Assembly (NCBI GenBank): GCA_031378345.1
Contig: JANNDY010000012.1
Span: 37,478 to 101,477 of the forward strand
Origin: Emticicia sp031378345
GTDB lineage: Bacteria > Bacteroidota > Bacteroidia > Cytophagales > Spirosomataceae
Length of the DNA: 64,000 bases
Direction: 5' to 3'
The stretch's first letter is position 1. Every line of letters starts with the position of its first letter. This document shows, piece after piece, positions 50,758 to 58,221 of this stretch. A program made the translations under genes and the position numbers. The notes below the pieces were generated by a model that saw only the letters and a program-made list of their open reading frames with translations, was not told the DNA's origin and made no database searches.

Positions 50758-51633
50758 ATGAAAAATAGAATTTTAACGATGGGAGGTATCGGAGATATAT
50801 TATTAATGACTCCTACTATCAGGGCTTTGAAAGAACAAAGACCCAACGATAAACTGATTGTTTTTTGTTGGAATCAAAGTCACGCAGAAGTATTCAGGTA
50901 TAATCCATTTGTAGATGAAATAAAGTTAGCTACATTCAAGGAAAGTCCCATTGATTATATTCTCTATTTTCTAAAGCTACTCCCTGTAAATATTTACCAT
51001 TATGCCCAGCTTTCCCCCAGTAAATTTTATAACAAAAATGCTACGGAGATAATCGCAGAAATGGCTCAGATAAAATTGAAGCAAAAAAATGTTGAGATTT
51101 ATCTGACCGATGAAGAAGAACACCAAGCACAAGAAACGCTGAGTTTATATGCCAACCCAGTAATGATTCATATCACTTCGCATTGTTCAAAAAATCAAGA
51201 GTGGGAAATTGAAAACTGGGAAGAACTTGTGAGACTAAATCCCGATAAAACCTTTATTCAACTTGGCCTAACAGATGAGCCACAGATTCGTGGAAGCATC
51301 AATCTTTTAGGAAAAACAACGCTGAGAGAGGCTTTTGCTCTTATAAAATTTGCAAAAGGTTTTGTGGGTGTTATATCTTCGTTTGCTCATGCCACAAATG
51401 CTTTCAATACAAAAGGAGTTGTTTTGTTTGGGCCATCTACTCCAATCGTTTGGGGACACTCCAATAATATCAATTTATCGGTTGAGATGAGTTGCTCGCC
51501 TTGTATTGATGTATTATTTAATTCTCCATGCCCTTTTGATAAGGCCTGTATGAAAGCTATTAGTGTTGCTGATGTACACAAGGCTCTCAATCAGCAACTT
51601 GAACCCAAAATATATGAAGCTATGGTAGTATAA
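50758..51633 (+). CDS. GT9-like (heptosyltransferase-fold) protein
   Basis: A 291-aa protein with the GT-B layout of family 9 glycosyltransferases. The N-terminal GGIGDILLMTPTIRALKEQRP motif and VFCWNQSHAEVFRYNPFVDEI are typical. The C-terminal half keeps MIHITSHCSKNQEWEIENWEEL, FVGVISSFAHATNAF and GVVLFGPSTPIVWGH. The end has a Cys cluster (CSPCIDVLFNSPCPFDKACM) seen in many GT9 proteins. At 291 aa it is shorter than the usual 330-350, but both domains are recognisable. It is in a two-gene unit with the 63-aa protein and stops two bases from the end of the convergent LytTR gene. Sugar donor and acceptor are unknown. Confidence 0.8.
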   Translation: MKNRILTMGGIGDILLMTPTIRALKEQRPNDKLIVFCWNQSHAEVFRYNPFVDEIKLATFKESPIDYILYFLKLLPVNIYHYAQLSPSKFYNKNATEIIAEMAQIKLKQKNVEIYLTDEEEHQAQETLSLYANPVMIHITSHCSKNQEWEIENWEELVRLNPDKTFIQLGLTDEPQIRGSINLLGKTTLREAFALIKFAKGFVGVISSFAHATNAFNTKGVVLFGPSTPIVWGHSNNINLSVEMSCSPCIDVLFNSPCPFDKACMKAISVADVHKALNQQLEPKIYEAMVV

Positions 51634-51635
51634 AT

Positions 51636-52664
51636 CTATTTTTTCATTGAGAGACGTTTTTTTAAATCATTTAATCTGGCTCTTGCCATAACAAATTCAA
51701 CAATTTCTGTTTTTGTATCAACTCTAAGGATGTACTTACCACTTTGCCAATAAGCAAATGTCTTTAGAAAATGTAGATTTATTATTTGTTTTCGATTAAC
51801 TCTAAAAAATATCTTTGGGTCTAAGTCATCTTCCAGTTCGTTGAGCGAGTTTGTAATCTTAAATTTTCCTTTCGGGTGGGCAACGTAATAATCGCCAGAC
51901 CCTCCTGAAGTTTCAAACCAAAGACACTCATCAACTGGAAAAATAATGTCACCACGGTTATCTTTTCCTCTTATTGAAGTTTGGTAATCTTTATAAATTG
52001 GTAAACTAACTATTTTCGTCGTTTCGAGTTCGTCAGTTATCTTATCATCGCTTGCATTAGGAATAACCTGATATTCATATCTTTTAAACCAAATATCTTC
52101 GATCAGCGAAATATTAGTCAGAATATAAACAAACATACCCGAAAAGATAACATATTTAGAATATACCTTCCAATTGAATAATCCACCGATAAGGTAATTA
52201 TTATAGTATTCACTAAAATTCAGATTAGGTATTTCTAATAATACATATCGGAATGTAATAGTAAGAGGAGCATAGAAAATGTATACAACCAAAATAAAAG
52301 GGATAAATTTAAGCTCATATAAAAAAATTGATTTTATAGATAAGTAGATTGAAGATTTTATTCTTTCCTGAAATTTTCGAGTAAGATATGTAAGAGAAAC
52401 ACATGTAAAGAATTCGGGAATATAGTAATCAATAAACAGAAGTTTGAGGTATTCTGTAAACGAAAGATCCCTTTTGATTGCATCTGGTGTAAAGATACGA
52501 GATATTACAAAAAAAACGGTCATTATAACTATATAAAGAAAAAAAACATTCACATTTTTCTTTATAAACCCATAAGAGATTTTTATTTTTTCTTTATACA
52601 TTTTTTTAAAACTTTTGCAGCACATCCCTAAAAACTCATTTAAGCTCTTGAAAAGAGAGTGCAT
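51636..52664 (-). CDS. Membrane-anchored LytTR-domain transcription regulator
   Basis: A 342-aa protein with four to five predicted membrane segments in the first 200 residues (about 38-55, 85-105, 113-137, 168-190) and a C-terminal LytTR DNA-binding domain (about 235-340: GDIIFPVDECLWFETSGGSGDYYVAH, KIFFRVNRKQIINLHFLK). There is no receiver or kinase domain, so this is a one-component membrane regulator, a type common in Bacteroidota. It is divergent from the 49-aa peptide gene at 52904, with 239 bases between, and may control that unit, the GT9 unit, or the longer operon. The membrane part may sense a peptide or envelope signal; this is inference. Confidence 0.85.
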   Translation of the reverse strand: MHSLFKSLNEFLGMCCKSFKKMYKEKIKISYGFIKKNVNVFFLYIVIMTVFFVISRIFTPDAIKRDLSFTEYLKLLFIDYYIPEFFTCVSLTYLTRKFQERIKSSIYLSIKSIFLYELKFIPFILVVYIFYAPLTITFRYVLLEIPNLNFSEYYNNYLIGGLFNWKVYSKYVIFSGMFVYILTNISLIEDIWFKRYEYQVIPNASDDKITDELETTKIVSLPIYKDYQTSIRGKDNRGDIIFPVDECLWFETSGGSGDYYVAHPKGKFKITNSLNELEDDLDPKIFFRVNRKQIINLHFLKTFAYWQSGKYILRVDTKTEIVEFVMARARLNDLKKRLSMKK

Positions 52665-52855
52665 CTAAATTATTTAGATATTAATTTATATTAAAAGTTA
52701 AATATTTTACCATATAAAACTTTACCGATAATTTATTGTGCAAATATTAAGTTTCTGAGGCTATTAGATTTTATGAATTAAATCTAACAATTTTTTACTA
52801 CTAATTTAGTAAAAATTAGTAATTTATTGATATTTCAAATGAATAGATTAAGTAA

Positions 52856-52863
52856 TAACTTTG
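52856..52863 (+). promoter_or_regulatory. Candidate -7 element for the peptide/acyltransferase unit
   Basis: TAACTTTG matches the Bacteroidota -7 consensus TAnnTTTG exactly and lies 40 bases before the ATG at 52904. A TTG at 52827-52829 is the nearest -33-like triplet, but its 26-base spacing is longer than usual, so activation by a regulator may be needed. Confidence 0.45.
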
Positions 52864-52903
52864 TATTATTAATTAATGTTTAAACAAAATAAATACTATC
52901 AAA

Positions 52904-53053
52904 ATGAAAACATCATTAGACATCAAAAACGCAGTATCAATCAAAGATTTTTTAGTTCAAAATTCTACTAAAGGGAATTCAGCTCTATCATCAATGCTTC
53001 AGGGGCAAAAATGCTTCGACGTACTACTTAGTAAAGGAATTAAAATTGCCTAA
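52904..53053 (+). CDS. 49-aa peptide, candidate RiPP precursor
   Basis: A short ORF starting MKTSLDIKNAVSIKDFLVQN and ending DVLLSKGIKIA, with one Cys (C37), many Ser (seven) and Lys residues and no double glycine. Its ATG follows a TAACTTTG promoter element by 40 bases, and its stop is 22 bases before the acyltransferase ATG, so the two form a compact operon closed by a terminator at 54212. The predicted helical N-terminal half could be a leader and the Ser/Lys-rich C-terminal half a core. I do not recognise the family. It is the only candidate substrate next to the RRE-like acyltransferase. A small regulatory peptide is the alternative. Confidence 0.6.
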   Translation: MKTSLDIKNAVSIKDFLVQNSTKGNSALSSMLQGQKCFDVLLSKGIKIA

Positions 53054-53075
53054 CAACTAATCTTTGCTCAAAATC

Positions 53076-54185
53076 ATGGAAATCTCCTATAACACCAGTA
53101 TTCAGTCTTATGCCAATTATTTCGATTTAGAATGGTATAAAGAACAAAAAAACGAAGAATTCAGACTCGGTGTATTCTCGGCAAATTTACAAAATTTCTT
53201 GCCCAAAACACCTGTACAATCGTTTGAAAACATTTATGGAGGTTTTATGAAAAATGTCTTTTTGGGTTCTTATGACCAAAATAGATTAGATATTATTGAA
53301 AACACCCAAGTACACGACCAATTTGAGGTTTTGAATTCAAAACAACCTTACATTTTTTGTTCGATTCACATGGGTTCGTACCAAATTATTTCTAACCTTA
53401 TTGCAAGAAACCGAATCAATCAGGCTTTGTTAGTTGGACAAGAATATATCCAAACACATGCTCAACAACAATACGAGAATTTTAATAAACTCTCGATTAA
53501 ATATAATTTAGAAAATGTGGCTTTTGATATTATTGATGCCGAAGATAAAGCATCGGGGATTCGTATGCTCAGAAAACTCAATAGCGGACATTCCTTATTT
53601 GCCTATATCGATGGTAATACTGGCTTAGGGGGCCGTGAAACAATCAATGAAGAAAAAATAGCAAAGGTATCATTTTTAGGAAAGCAAATTTATGCACGGA
53701 AAGGCTTGGCTTATATTTCACATGCATCAAAAACACCGATTGTACCCGTATATACTTTTCGTGATAAAAATTTGCAAAACCATATTATCATACTTCAACC
53801 CATTTTTCCTGATTTTCAGCAAAGCAGAGAAGAATTTAGTAAATCGACAACGCAGATTATTTATCAGCAATTTGAAAAACCCATAAGCCAATATCCAGAG
53901 CAATGGGAAGGTTGGAATCATCTTCACTATTATCTCGTTAGCAGTGAATATCGGCACCCAGCAAGGGTTTTTAATGATGCTGATAAAGTATTTAACAAAG
54001 AAGATTTTTCTCTTTGTAGAGTAGGAAAATTATCTGTGATTCTAAATCGTCGAACTTACGAAGTAAACGAAATTTCTAACACGCTCTATCGTTTATTAAA
54101 AAAGAACATTGATTCGGTAACTACCAAAGAAAAAATCGGTGTAGAAAATTATGAAAAACTGGTTGAGTTGGATATACTTGTATAA
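53076..54185 (+). CDS. LpxL/HtrB-like acyltransferase with a PqqD/RRE-like C-terminal tail
   Basis: A 369-aa protein from the ATG at 53076 (MEISYNTSIQ); a TTG 12 bases upstream is less likely. The body has the lysophospholipid-acyltransferase fold: IHMGSYQI (H98), ALLVGQEYI, LFAYIDGNTG, VSFLGKQIYARKGLAYISHASKTPIVPVY. The classic HX4(D/E) motif reads HMGSYQ, so the acid is a Gln (Q103). Residues about 311-369 (LCRVGKLSVILNRRTYEVNE to VELDILV) look like a PqqD-type winged helix, the fold used as RiPP recognition element. No membrane anchor is seen. With the 49-aa peptide gene 22 bases upstream this suggests an enzyme that acylates a ribosomal peptide. The fold call is good; the RRE and the substrate are inference. 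Confidence 0.78.
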   Translation: MEISYNTSIQSYANYFDLEWYKEQKNEEFRLGVFSANLQNFLPKTPVQSFENIYGGFMKNVFLGSYDQNRLDIIENTQVHDQFEVLNSKQPYIFCSIHMGSYQIISNLIARNRINQALLVGQEYIQTHAQQQYENFNKLSIKYNLENVAFDIIDAEDKASGIRMLRKLNSGHSLFAYIDGNTGLGGRETINEEKIAKVSFLGKQIYARKGLAYISHASKTPIVPVYTFRDKNLQNHIIILQPIFPDFQQSREEFSKSTTQIIYQQFEKPISQYPEQWEGWNHLHYYLVSSEYRHPARVFNDADKVFNKEDFSLCRVGKLSVILNRRTYEVNEISNTLYRLLKKNIDSVTTKEKIGVENYEKLVELDILV

Positions 54186-54211
54186 TCATTCTCAGTACTA
54201 CTATTTTTATC

Positions 54212-54263
54212 TTACGCAGCACAATATGGTTATCTGCCATGTTATGCTGCGTAAATAGTTTTT
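54212..54263 (+). terminator. Intrinsic terminator after the acyltransferase gene
   Basis: Two 18-base arms, TTACGCAGCACAATATGG (54212-54229) and CCATGTTATGCTGCGTAA (54237-54254), pair with two imperfect positions around a seven-base loop. A run of T (54259-54263) follows. It lies 27 bases after the stop. Confidence 0.85.
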
Positions 54264-54522
54264 GAGTATTCTGTGGTAAACCCTCAAACCTAATTCATTG
54301 AAATAGACATTTATCTGACACCATAAAGCCTCTCTCTCGGTTTCAAGTATTACTTGCACACTATTCTTTATAAAACCGAAATCAACTCTATTTCAATTAT
54401 TATTTTTTGTATATATTTATGCACTTATCCCGATGATATACAATTTAAAATATTTTTCTTAAATTTGTACAATTTTAAAATTCAATTCTTAAGTGTGCAA
54501 CAGTAAAAATAATATTAAATAG
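54264..54522. other. AT-rich non-coding stretch
   Basis: No gene, RNA gene or clear repeat is seen between the terminator and the membrane-protein remnant. Confidence 0.4.
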
Positions 54523-54966
54523 CTTTTAAAAGCAAATTGGTATGTCAAAATATTATCAATTATTGCATTTCTTTTTGTTCTATTTACCATTGATTATTCA
54601 ATAGGTTTTACATATAATAAACTGGTATCTAACAAAATATCAAAAACTAACGAAATTCAAAAACTTATTGACAATCCTAAAATTGATAATATCACAAAAC
54701 AAGAATTAGTGAAATTAGAAACGGAAATACTAAAAAAAGTGCATTACACATCTTCTTTATCTGAATTTTTCAATTCTTTTAACCAACAAAAAACGGCATC
54801 GCCTATTGTTTCAAACAATAGCCACCTTAAAATTATAGATTCAAAAAAAGACATATTTTCATTTGATTTATTTAGTTCACATTTTTTAAGCACTTCATGG
54901 TTTGTACTTTTTAATTTATTCTTTTTTATACTTTTGGTTATTTCATTTTTTAAGGTACTAAGTTAA
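54523..54966 (+). pseudogene. Two-helix membrane protein without a clear start codon
   Basis: An open frame of about 147 codons follows the in-frame stop at 54520-54522. It encodes a hydrophobic segment (WYVKILSIIAFLFVLFTIDY), a polar middle (TNEIQKLIDNPKIDNITKQE) and a second hydrophobic segment near the end (WFVLFNLFFFILLVISFF). No ATG, GTG or TTG lies before the first membrane segment; the first GTG (54709) would cut off this helix. It may have lost its 5' end or use a rare start. Function unknown. Its neighbours on the right are insertion-sequence remnants, which supports a decayed gene. Confidence 0.4.
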
Positions 54967-55114
54967 AGTTTTTTACCTTTGTTTATGGAAATCAGAGATA
55001 TTTGTGTGGCGGCTATATTGGTTCTTCGTCAATTTTAGTGAAACACTTGTTGTATTTCAAAAGTAGGACTTTAAGGGATTGAGTAAAAGTAATCGTGTTT
55101 TTGTATATTGGCAA

Positions 55115-55225
55115 ATGATGCAAAAACGATATATCCAACTAACTGCCTCTGAAAAGGAAGAACTTGAATCAGAGGTACAGCATAGCCATCCTTTGCGAGT
55201 TTTAATAAGTTTAAAAGCTGTTTGA
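55115..55225 (+). pseudogene. Fragment of an IS630-like transposase, N terminus
   Basis: A 36-codon frame starting MMQKRYIQLTASEKEELESE resembles the first residues of IS630-type transposases and then loses similarity near position 55195, where it abuts the oppositely oriented IS630 fragment. It starts about 72 bases inside the left inverted repeat, as a transposase gene would. Confidence 0.4.
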
Positions 55226-55673
55226 GTTTAGCTTCATATTCAATTGGATTTTGCAATGGTTTTAGCCATTTTCTAATTCGTTTCCATGAATACCCTTTTT
55301 TTTAATAAAGTTTTTTATCATTGATTTACTAACACTTGTCAAATTTTTTTGCAACATCTTTGAGGGATTCTCCCTTATCAATCCATTCAATAATCTTGTT
55401 TGTTTGGCTTAAATCACAGGCATTAAGAACTGTTTTTCGCCCTTGACCTCTGATAGTCATGATACCTAAAAAGCCCTGGCTTTCATAGTTATCAAACCAT
55501 GTGTAAATGGTTCTTGTTCGTACATTAAAAGTCTTTGCAATGGCTTGAACTTGAATGTTTTGTTGACTCATTAAAATGCTTTGACAACGATTACGAAAAA
55601 ATGGATTTTCGTGATTTTTAATCGCTTATCGTAGTGTTTGAATTGCGTCAGAGGGTAAAATTTGGTATCTCAT
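55190..55673 (-). pseudogene. IS630-family transposase remnant, HTH region
   Basis: The frame opens at the ATG 55671-55673 (MRYQILPSDAIQTLR), meets an in-frame TAA at 55626-55628 and continues as an HTH domain (NIQVQAIAKTFNVRTRTIYTWFDNYESQG, GQGRKTVLN, WIDKGESLKDVAKKF). A shift near 55336 and a second shift in an A-rich run near 55290 are needed to continue through SVSKSMIKNFIKKKG to YSWKRIRKWLKPLQNP. Similarity ends near 55190, before the catalytic DDE domain. It is a dead transposase. Confidence 0.75.
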
Positions 55674-55770
55674 GACCCAAAGTTACGAAAATGTCGAATA
55701 AATTAAAATTTATACTTAAACTGCATTTTATATCAATAAAAATTCTTGGAATTAACATTAAATTAATCTT

Positions 55771-56220
55771 TCACCAAAATTGACGAAGAACCACTTTCAC
55801 GCCATTATACAACTGACCTACACCTTTTAAAAAATCTCCGAATTTCGGAGTAACTTTAGTACCTTCAACCGCATAAGAGTACGTATTGTGATAATCACTT
55901 TTGGTTGAAGAACTCTCCTTCCATCGCCGACGAATTATACGTAAAATACATTGCTTACCCATTATCGAAAAACCCTGTATTTCTACTGCATTTTGATAAC
56001 CATTTTGTACCAATTTTATGCCATTTTCACAAGACGGAATATTCTGTTCGGATTCTATGAGGGTGAAAGTCAATACTGACTCTTGTTCATCAATTTTTGT
56101 CAGTATGAAGTCCTTTAGAATTTCTTTAGGTATAACCAAGCTATAAAGGTGGCTATCAATACTTGTGGGTTTATCGCTTATTACTTCATGTTGTAAAGCT
56201 AATAAAAATAGCATTAGCAC
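55771..56220 (-). pseudogene. ISAon1-family transposase N-region remnant
   Basis: A frame of 149 codons resembles the N-region protein of ISAon1-type elements: SLVIPKEILKDF, IQGFSIMGKQCILRIIRRRWK and YSYAVEGTKVTPKFGDFLK. Its last codons (VVLRQF) are made by the inverted repeat of the neighbouring element at 55769-55792, so the original 3' end is lost or altered. The start is unclear (GTG at 56220 or ATG at 56214). No downstream DDE transposase ORF follows. It is best read as a decayed mobile element. Confidence 0.7.
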
Positions 56221-56565
56221 ATCAAAATATATTTAACCCTAAAAATTGAAATAACCGACAATATTGATTCTTTATGGTAGGTTTTGGCATTTTCTGCTCA
56301 AATTAACCATTCGTGACTCCTACTGAATTTGAATACTGGCAGTACAATTTTATTTATCTTAGTAAAAAAAAAAAATACTGATACCTGCTCACAAAAGGAT
56401 GTTTACTTCATCGGTATTTATGATTATTTCACGGTAAAACAGTTTTTCAAACCAATATTTTCATCTACTTTTGGTAAAATAAAATTTACTTCAAAACATA
56501 AAAGTTATCTAAACTTCTTCAATCGTTTCGTAAGATAGTTAACATTTTTTAATTGTAATTATTTT
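56221..56565. other. Upstream region of the RiPP operon
   Basis: About 345 AT-rich bases. A TTG-initiated 69-codon frame here has no recognisable family. The promoter of the RiPP operon should lie here, but no perfect TAnnTTTG is seen; TAGGTTTTG near 56277 is the closest. Confidence 0.35.
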
Positions 56566-56760
56566 ATGAAAAAAACATTCAAAGAATCAGAGAGAAGTCC
56601 ATTAATGATTTTTTCTGAAAAACTCTCTATCGAAAAAATTTCGGTCGACGAAGCTAATATTGTCATAGGCGGAGATAAGGAATATACTCCCGTTTATGAG
56701 CAAGTTAGTAGTCAACATTTCGAGTGGACTCAAACCACCCTTCTATTCAACACATTTTAA
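56566..56760 (+). CDS. RiPP precursor 1, GG leader
   Basis: A 64-aa peptide. The leader (about 1-36) ends in a double-glycine site (EKISVDEANIVIGG), the cleavage signal for C39 peptidase-ABC exporters such as the one at 58222. The 28-residue core starts DKEYTPVYEQ and is rich in aromatic residues (YTP, YEQ, FEW, WTQ, FNT), the Omega-X-X pattern linked by cyclophane-forming radical SAM enzymes. It is the first gene of an operon with another precursor and the maturase. No Cys, so lanthipeptide chemistry is excluded. Precursor status is strong inference from leader and context. Confidence 0.75.
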   Translation: MKKTFKESERSPLMIFSEKLSIEKISVDEANIVIGGDKEYTPVYEQVSSQHFEWTQTTLLFNTF

Positions 56761-56777
56761 AAAAGCATACTAAAATT

Positions 56778-56963
56778 ATGAAAAAGCAAAATCATTTGTT
56801 GGGTAATCCCGACGAATACAAAAGAAAAAAAAGTATCGGTGAACTCAAAAAAAGAGGCGTAAAAATTAAAAATAAAGGGAACATTAATGGTGGTACTGGC
56901 CAATTTGTAAGAAGCCCAAATATTGCATTCAACAAAGATGATTTTGATGGACTCGATGAATAA
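56778..56963 (+). CDS. RiPP precursor 2, GG-type leader
   Basis: A 61-aa peptide from the ATG at 56778 (MKKQNHLLGN); an upstream frame start at 56724 overlaps precursor 1 and is unlikely. A very basic leader with IGELKKRGVKI ends NINGG; the core that follows carries FVR, FNK and FDG, three aromatic-X-X motifs, the first two with basic third residues, and an acidic C terminus (DDFDGLDE). It lies 17 bases after precursor 1, and its last codons overlap the start of the radical SAM gene, so expression is coupled. Confidence 0.7.
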   Translation: MKKQNHLLGNPDEYKRKKSIGELKKRGVKIKNKGNINGGTGQFVRSPNIAFNKDDFDGLDE

Positions 56964-58185
56964 TCAATCGGGTATATTACCAAAGTGCCGCTTGCTGGTT
57001 TTAAAAGTTGCCAGTAGATGTAATCTAAATTGTACGTATTGTTATGTTTATAATTTAGGCGACAATATTTATTTGAGTCAACCCAAATTTATGACCGAAG
57101 AAATCGCTAAGGTCATCATTGGTCGGGTCAAAGATTATTGTTTAAAGCACGGCATTGGCTCGTTCGAGTTTGTCTTTCATGGAGGAGAACCTCTTTTGGT
57201 AGGCCGTCAATTTTATGAGTTTTTCGTAAAAGAAGCAGTTCAACATTTAACGCCTTCAATAACTCCCAATTTCTTCTTACAAACTAATGCAACCCTCATA
57301 GATGCAGATTGGGTTGAGCTATTTGAGCGGTTGGGTATTAGTGTCGGAATAAGTATTGATGGCGATAAAGCAACCAACGATTTAAACCGAATCGACCACC
57401 GTGGTTTATCTTCCTATGATAGCACTCTGAAAGGTATCAGAAAGATTCAAGAATCTGAAATCCTGAAGAATAAACTTGGGGTTTTGAGTGTAATCAATAT
57501 TTTGGCAAACCCTATAAATATTTATCAGCATTTCAATGACCTAAACCTCGAAAACTGGGATGTACTCTTTCCACTTGGTAATTTTGAAAACCCTCCAGAA
57601 GGGATTGATACTTCAATTATTGGTAGAAATACACCCTATGCCGACTGGTTAATTTTGCTATTTGATAATTGGTACAATGATTTTAGTACAAAAAAAATAC
57701 AGATTAGGTTTTTTACTCAAATCATAGAGTTACTCTTAGGAATTGATAGCGGTTACGAAATCTTGGGTCAACGCCATGTTGAGATTTTATCAATTGAAAG
57801 TGATGGAACTTATGAAGTAGATAGTGCAGTTCGAGCTTTGGGCATCAAAAGTGTTTCGGATAAAAACGTACTGATTGATGATTTTGCTGAAATATTGCAG
57901 ACAGATTTATCGCAATTATTTACACATTCACACGATGGTCTTTGTCAGCAATGCCAAAGTTGTCCAATCGTAAATATATGTGGGGGGGGCTATATTCTAA
58001 ATCGATATTCTAATCTGAATGGGTTTCAAAACCCATCCGTTTACTGCAATGATTTAATAAAAATCATTGTTCATATTCATCAATCTTTAATCAATACAAT
58101 CTCGGATTACAATCATACTTCGCAAAATATCACTTATCAAGGTATTTGTGATTCTATTTACGGCATAGAAGCTGTCGGAGCATAA
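56956..58185 (+). CDS. FxsB-like radical SAM/SPASM peptide maturase
   Basis: About 409 aa from the ATG at 56956, which overlaps the end of precursor 2 (ATG at 56947 also possible). The SAM cluster motif is CNLNCTYC (C22, C26, C29), followed by FHGGEPLL. The C-terminal SPASM-type region reads CQQCQSCPIVNICGGG, then NGFQNPSVYCNDL, a signature I associate with FxsB-family enzymes, which form three-residue cyclophanes between an aromatic ring and the beta-carbon two residues on. It lacks the extra C-terminal domain of actinobacterial FxsB proteins. Expected substrates are the three GG-leader peptides of the operon. Family assignment is good; the exact crosslink is inference. Confidence 0.88.
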   Translation: MNNQSGILPKCRLLVLKVASRCNLNCTYCYVYNLGDNIYLSQPKFMTEEIAKVIIGRVKDYCLKHGIGSFEFVFHGGEPLLVGRQFYEFFVKEAVQHLTPSITPNFFLQTNATLIDADWVELFERLGISVGISIDGDKATNDLNRIDHRGLSSYDSTLKGIRKIQESEILKNKLGVLSVINILANPINIYQHFNDLNLENWDVLFPLGNFENPPEGIDTSIIGRNTPYADWLILLFDNWYNDFSTKKIQIRFFTQIIELLLGIDSGYEILGQRHVEILSIESDGTYEVDSAVRALGIKSVSDKNVLIDDFAEILQTDLSQLFTHSHDGLCQQCQSCPIVNICGGGYILNRYSNLNGFQNPSVYCNDLIKIIVHIHQSLINTISDYNHTSQNITYQGICDSIYGIEAVGA

Positions 58186-58221
58186 TACCAGCAGAATCAA
58201 TTGTTTATAAATACCAATATC

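Larger units (their letters stand above)
55020..55792. mobile_element. 773-bp inverted-repeat-bounded insertion-sequence relic
   Basis: The outer 24 bases are inverted repeats: GGTTCTTCGTCAATTTT... at 55020-55043 and its reverse complement at 55769-55792, with one mismatch. Inside are two IS630-like coding fragments in opposite directions. No intact transposase and no target duplication are visible (flanks gctatatt and actttcac). The right repeat lies in the 3' end of the ISAon1-like reading frame at 55771-56220, which suggests insertion of one element into another. Confidence 0.65.

Noticed and set aside
54541..54603. 20-codon ATG frame (MSKYYQLLHFF) overlapping the membrane-protein remnant
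   Set aside because: Very short and out of frame with the longer hydrophobic frame; more likely a by-product of the decayed start region.
56329..56538. 69-codon plus-strand frame ahead of the first RiPP precursor
   Set aside because: Starts only with TTG, contains homopolymer runs, shows no family pattern and sits in the likely promoter region; judged to be chance.
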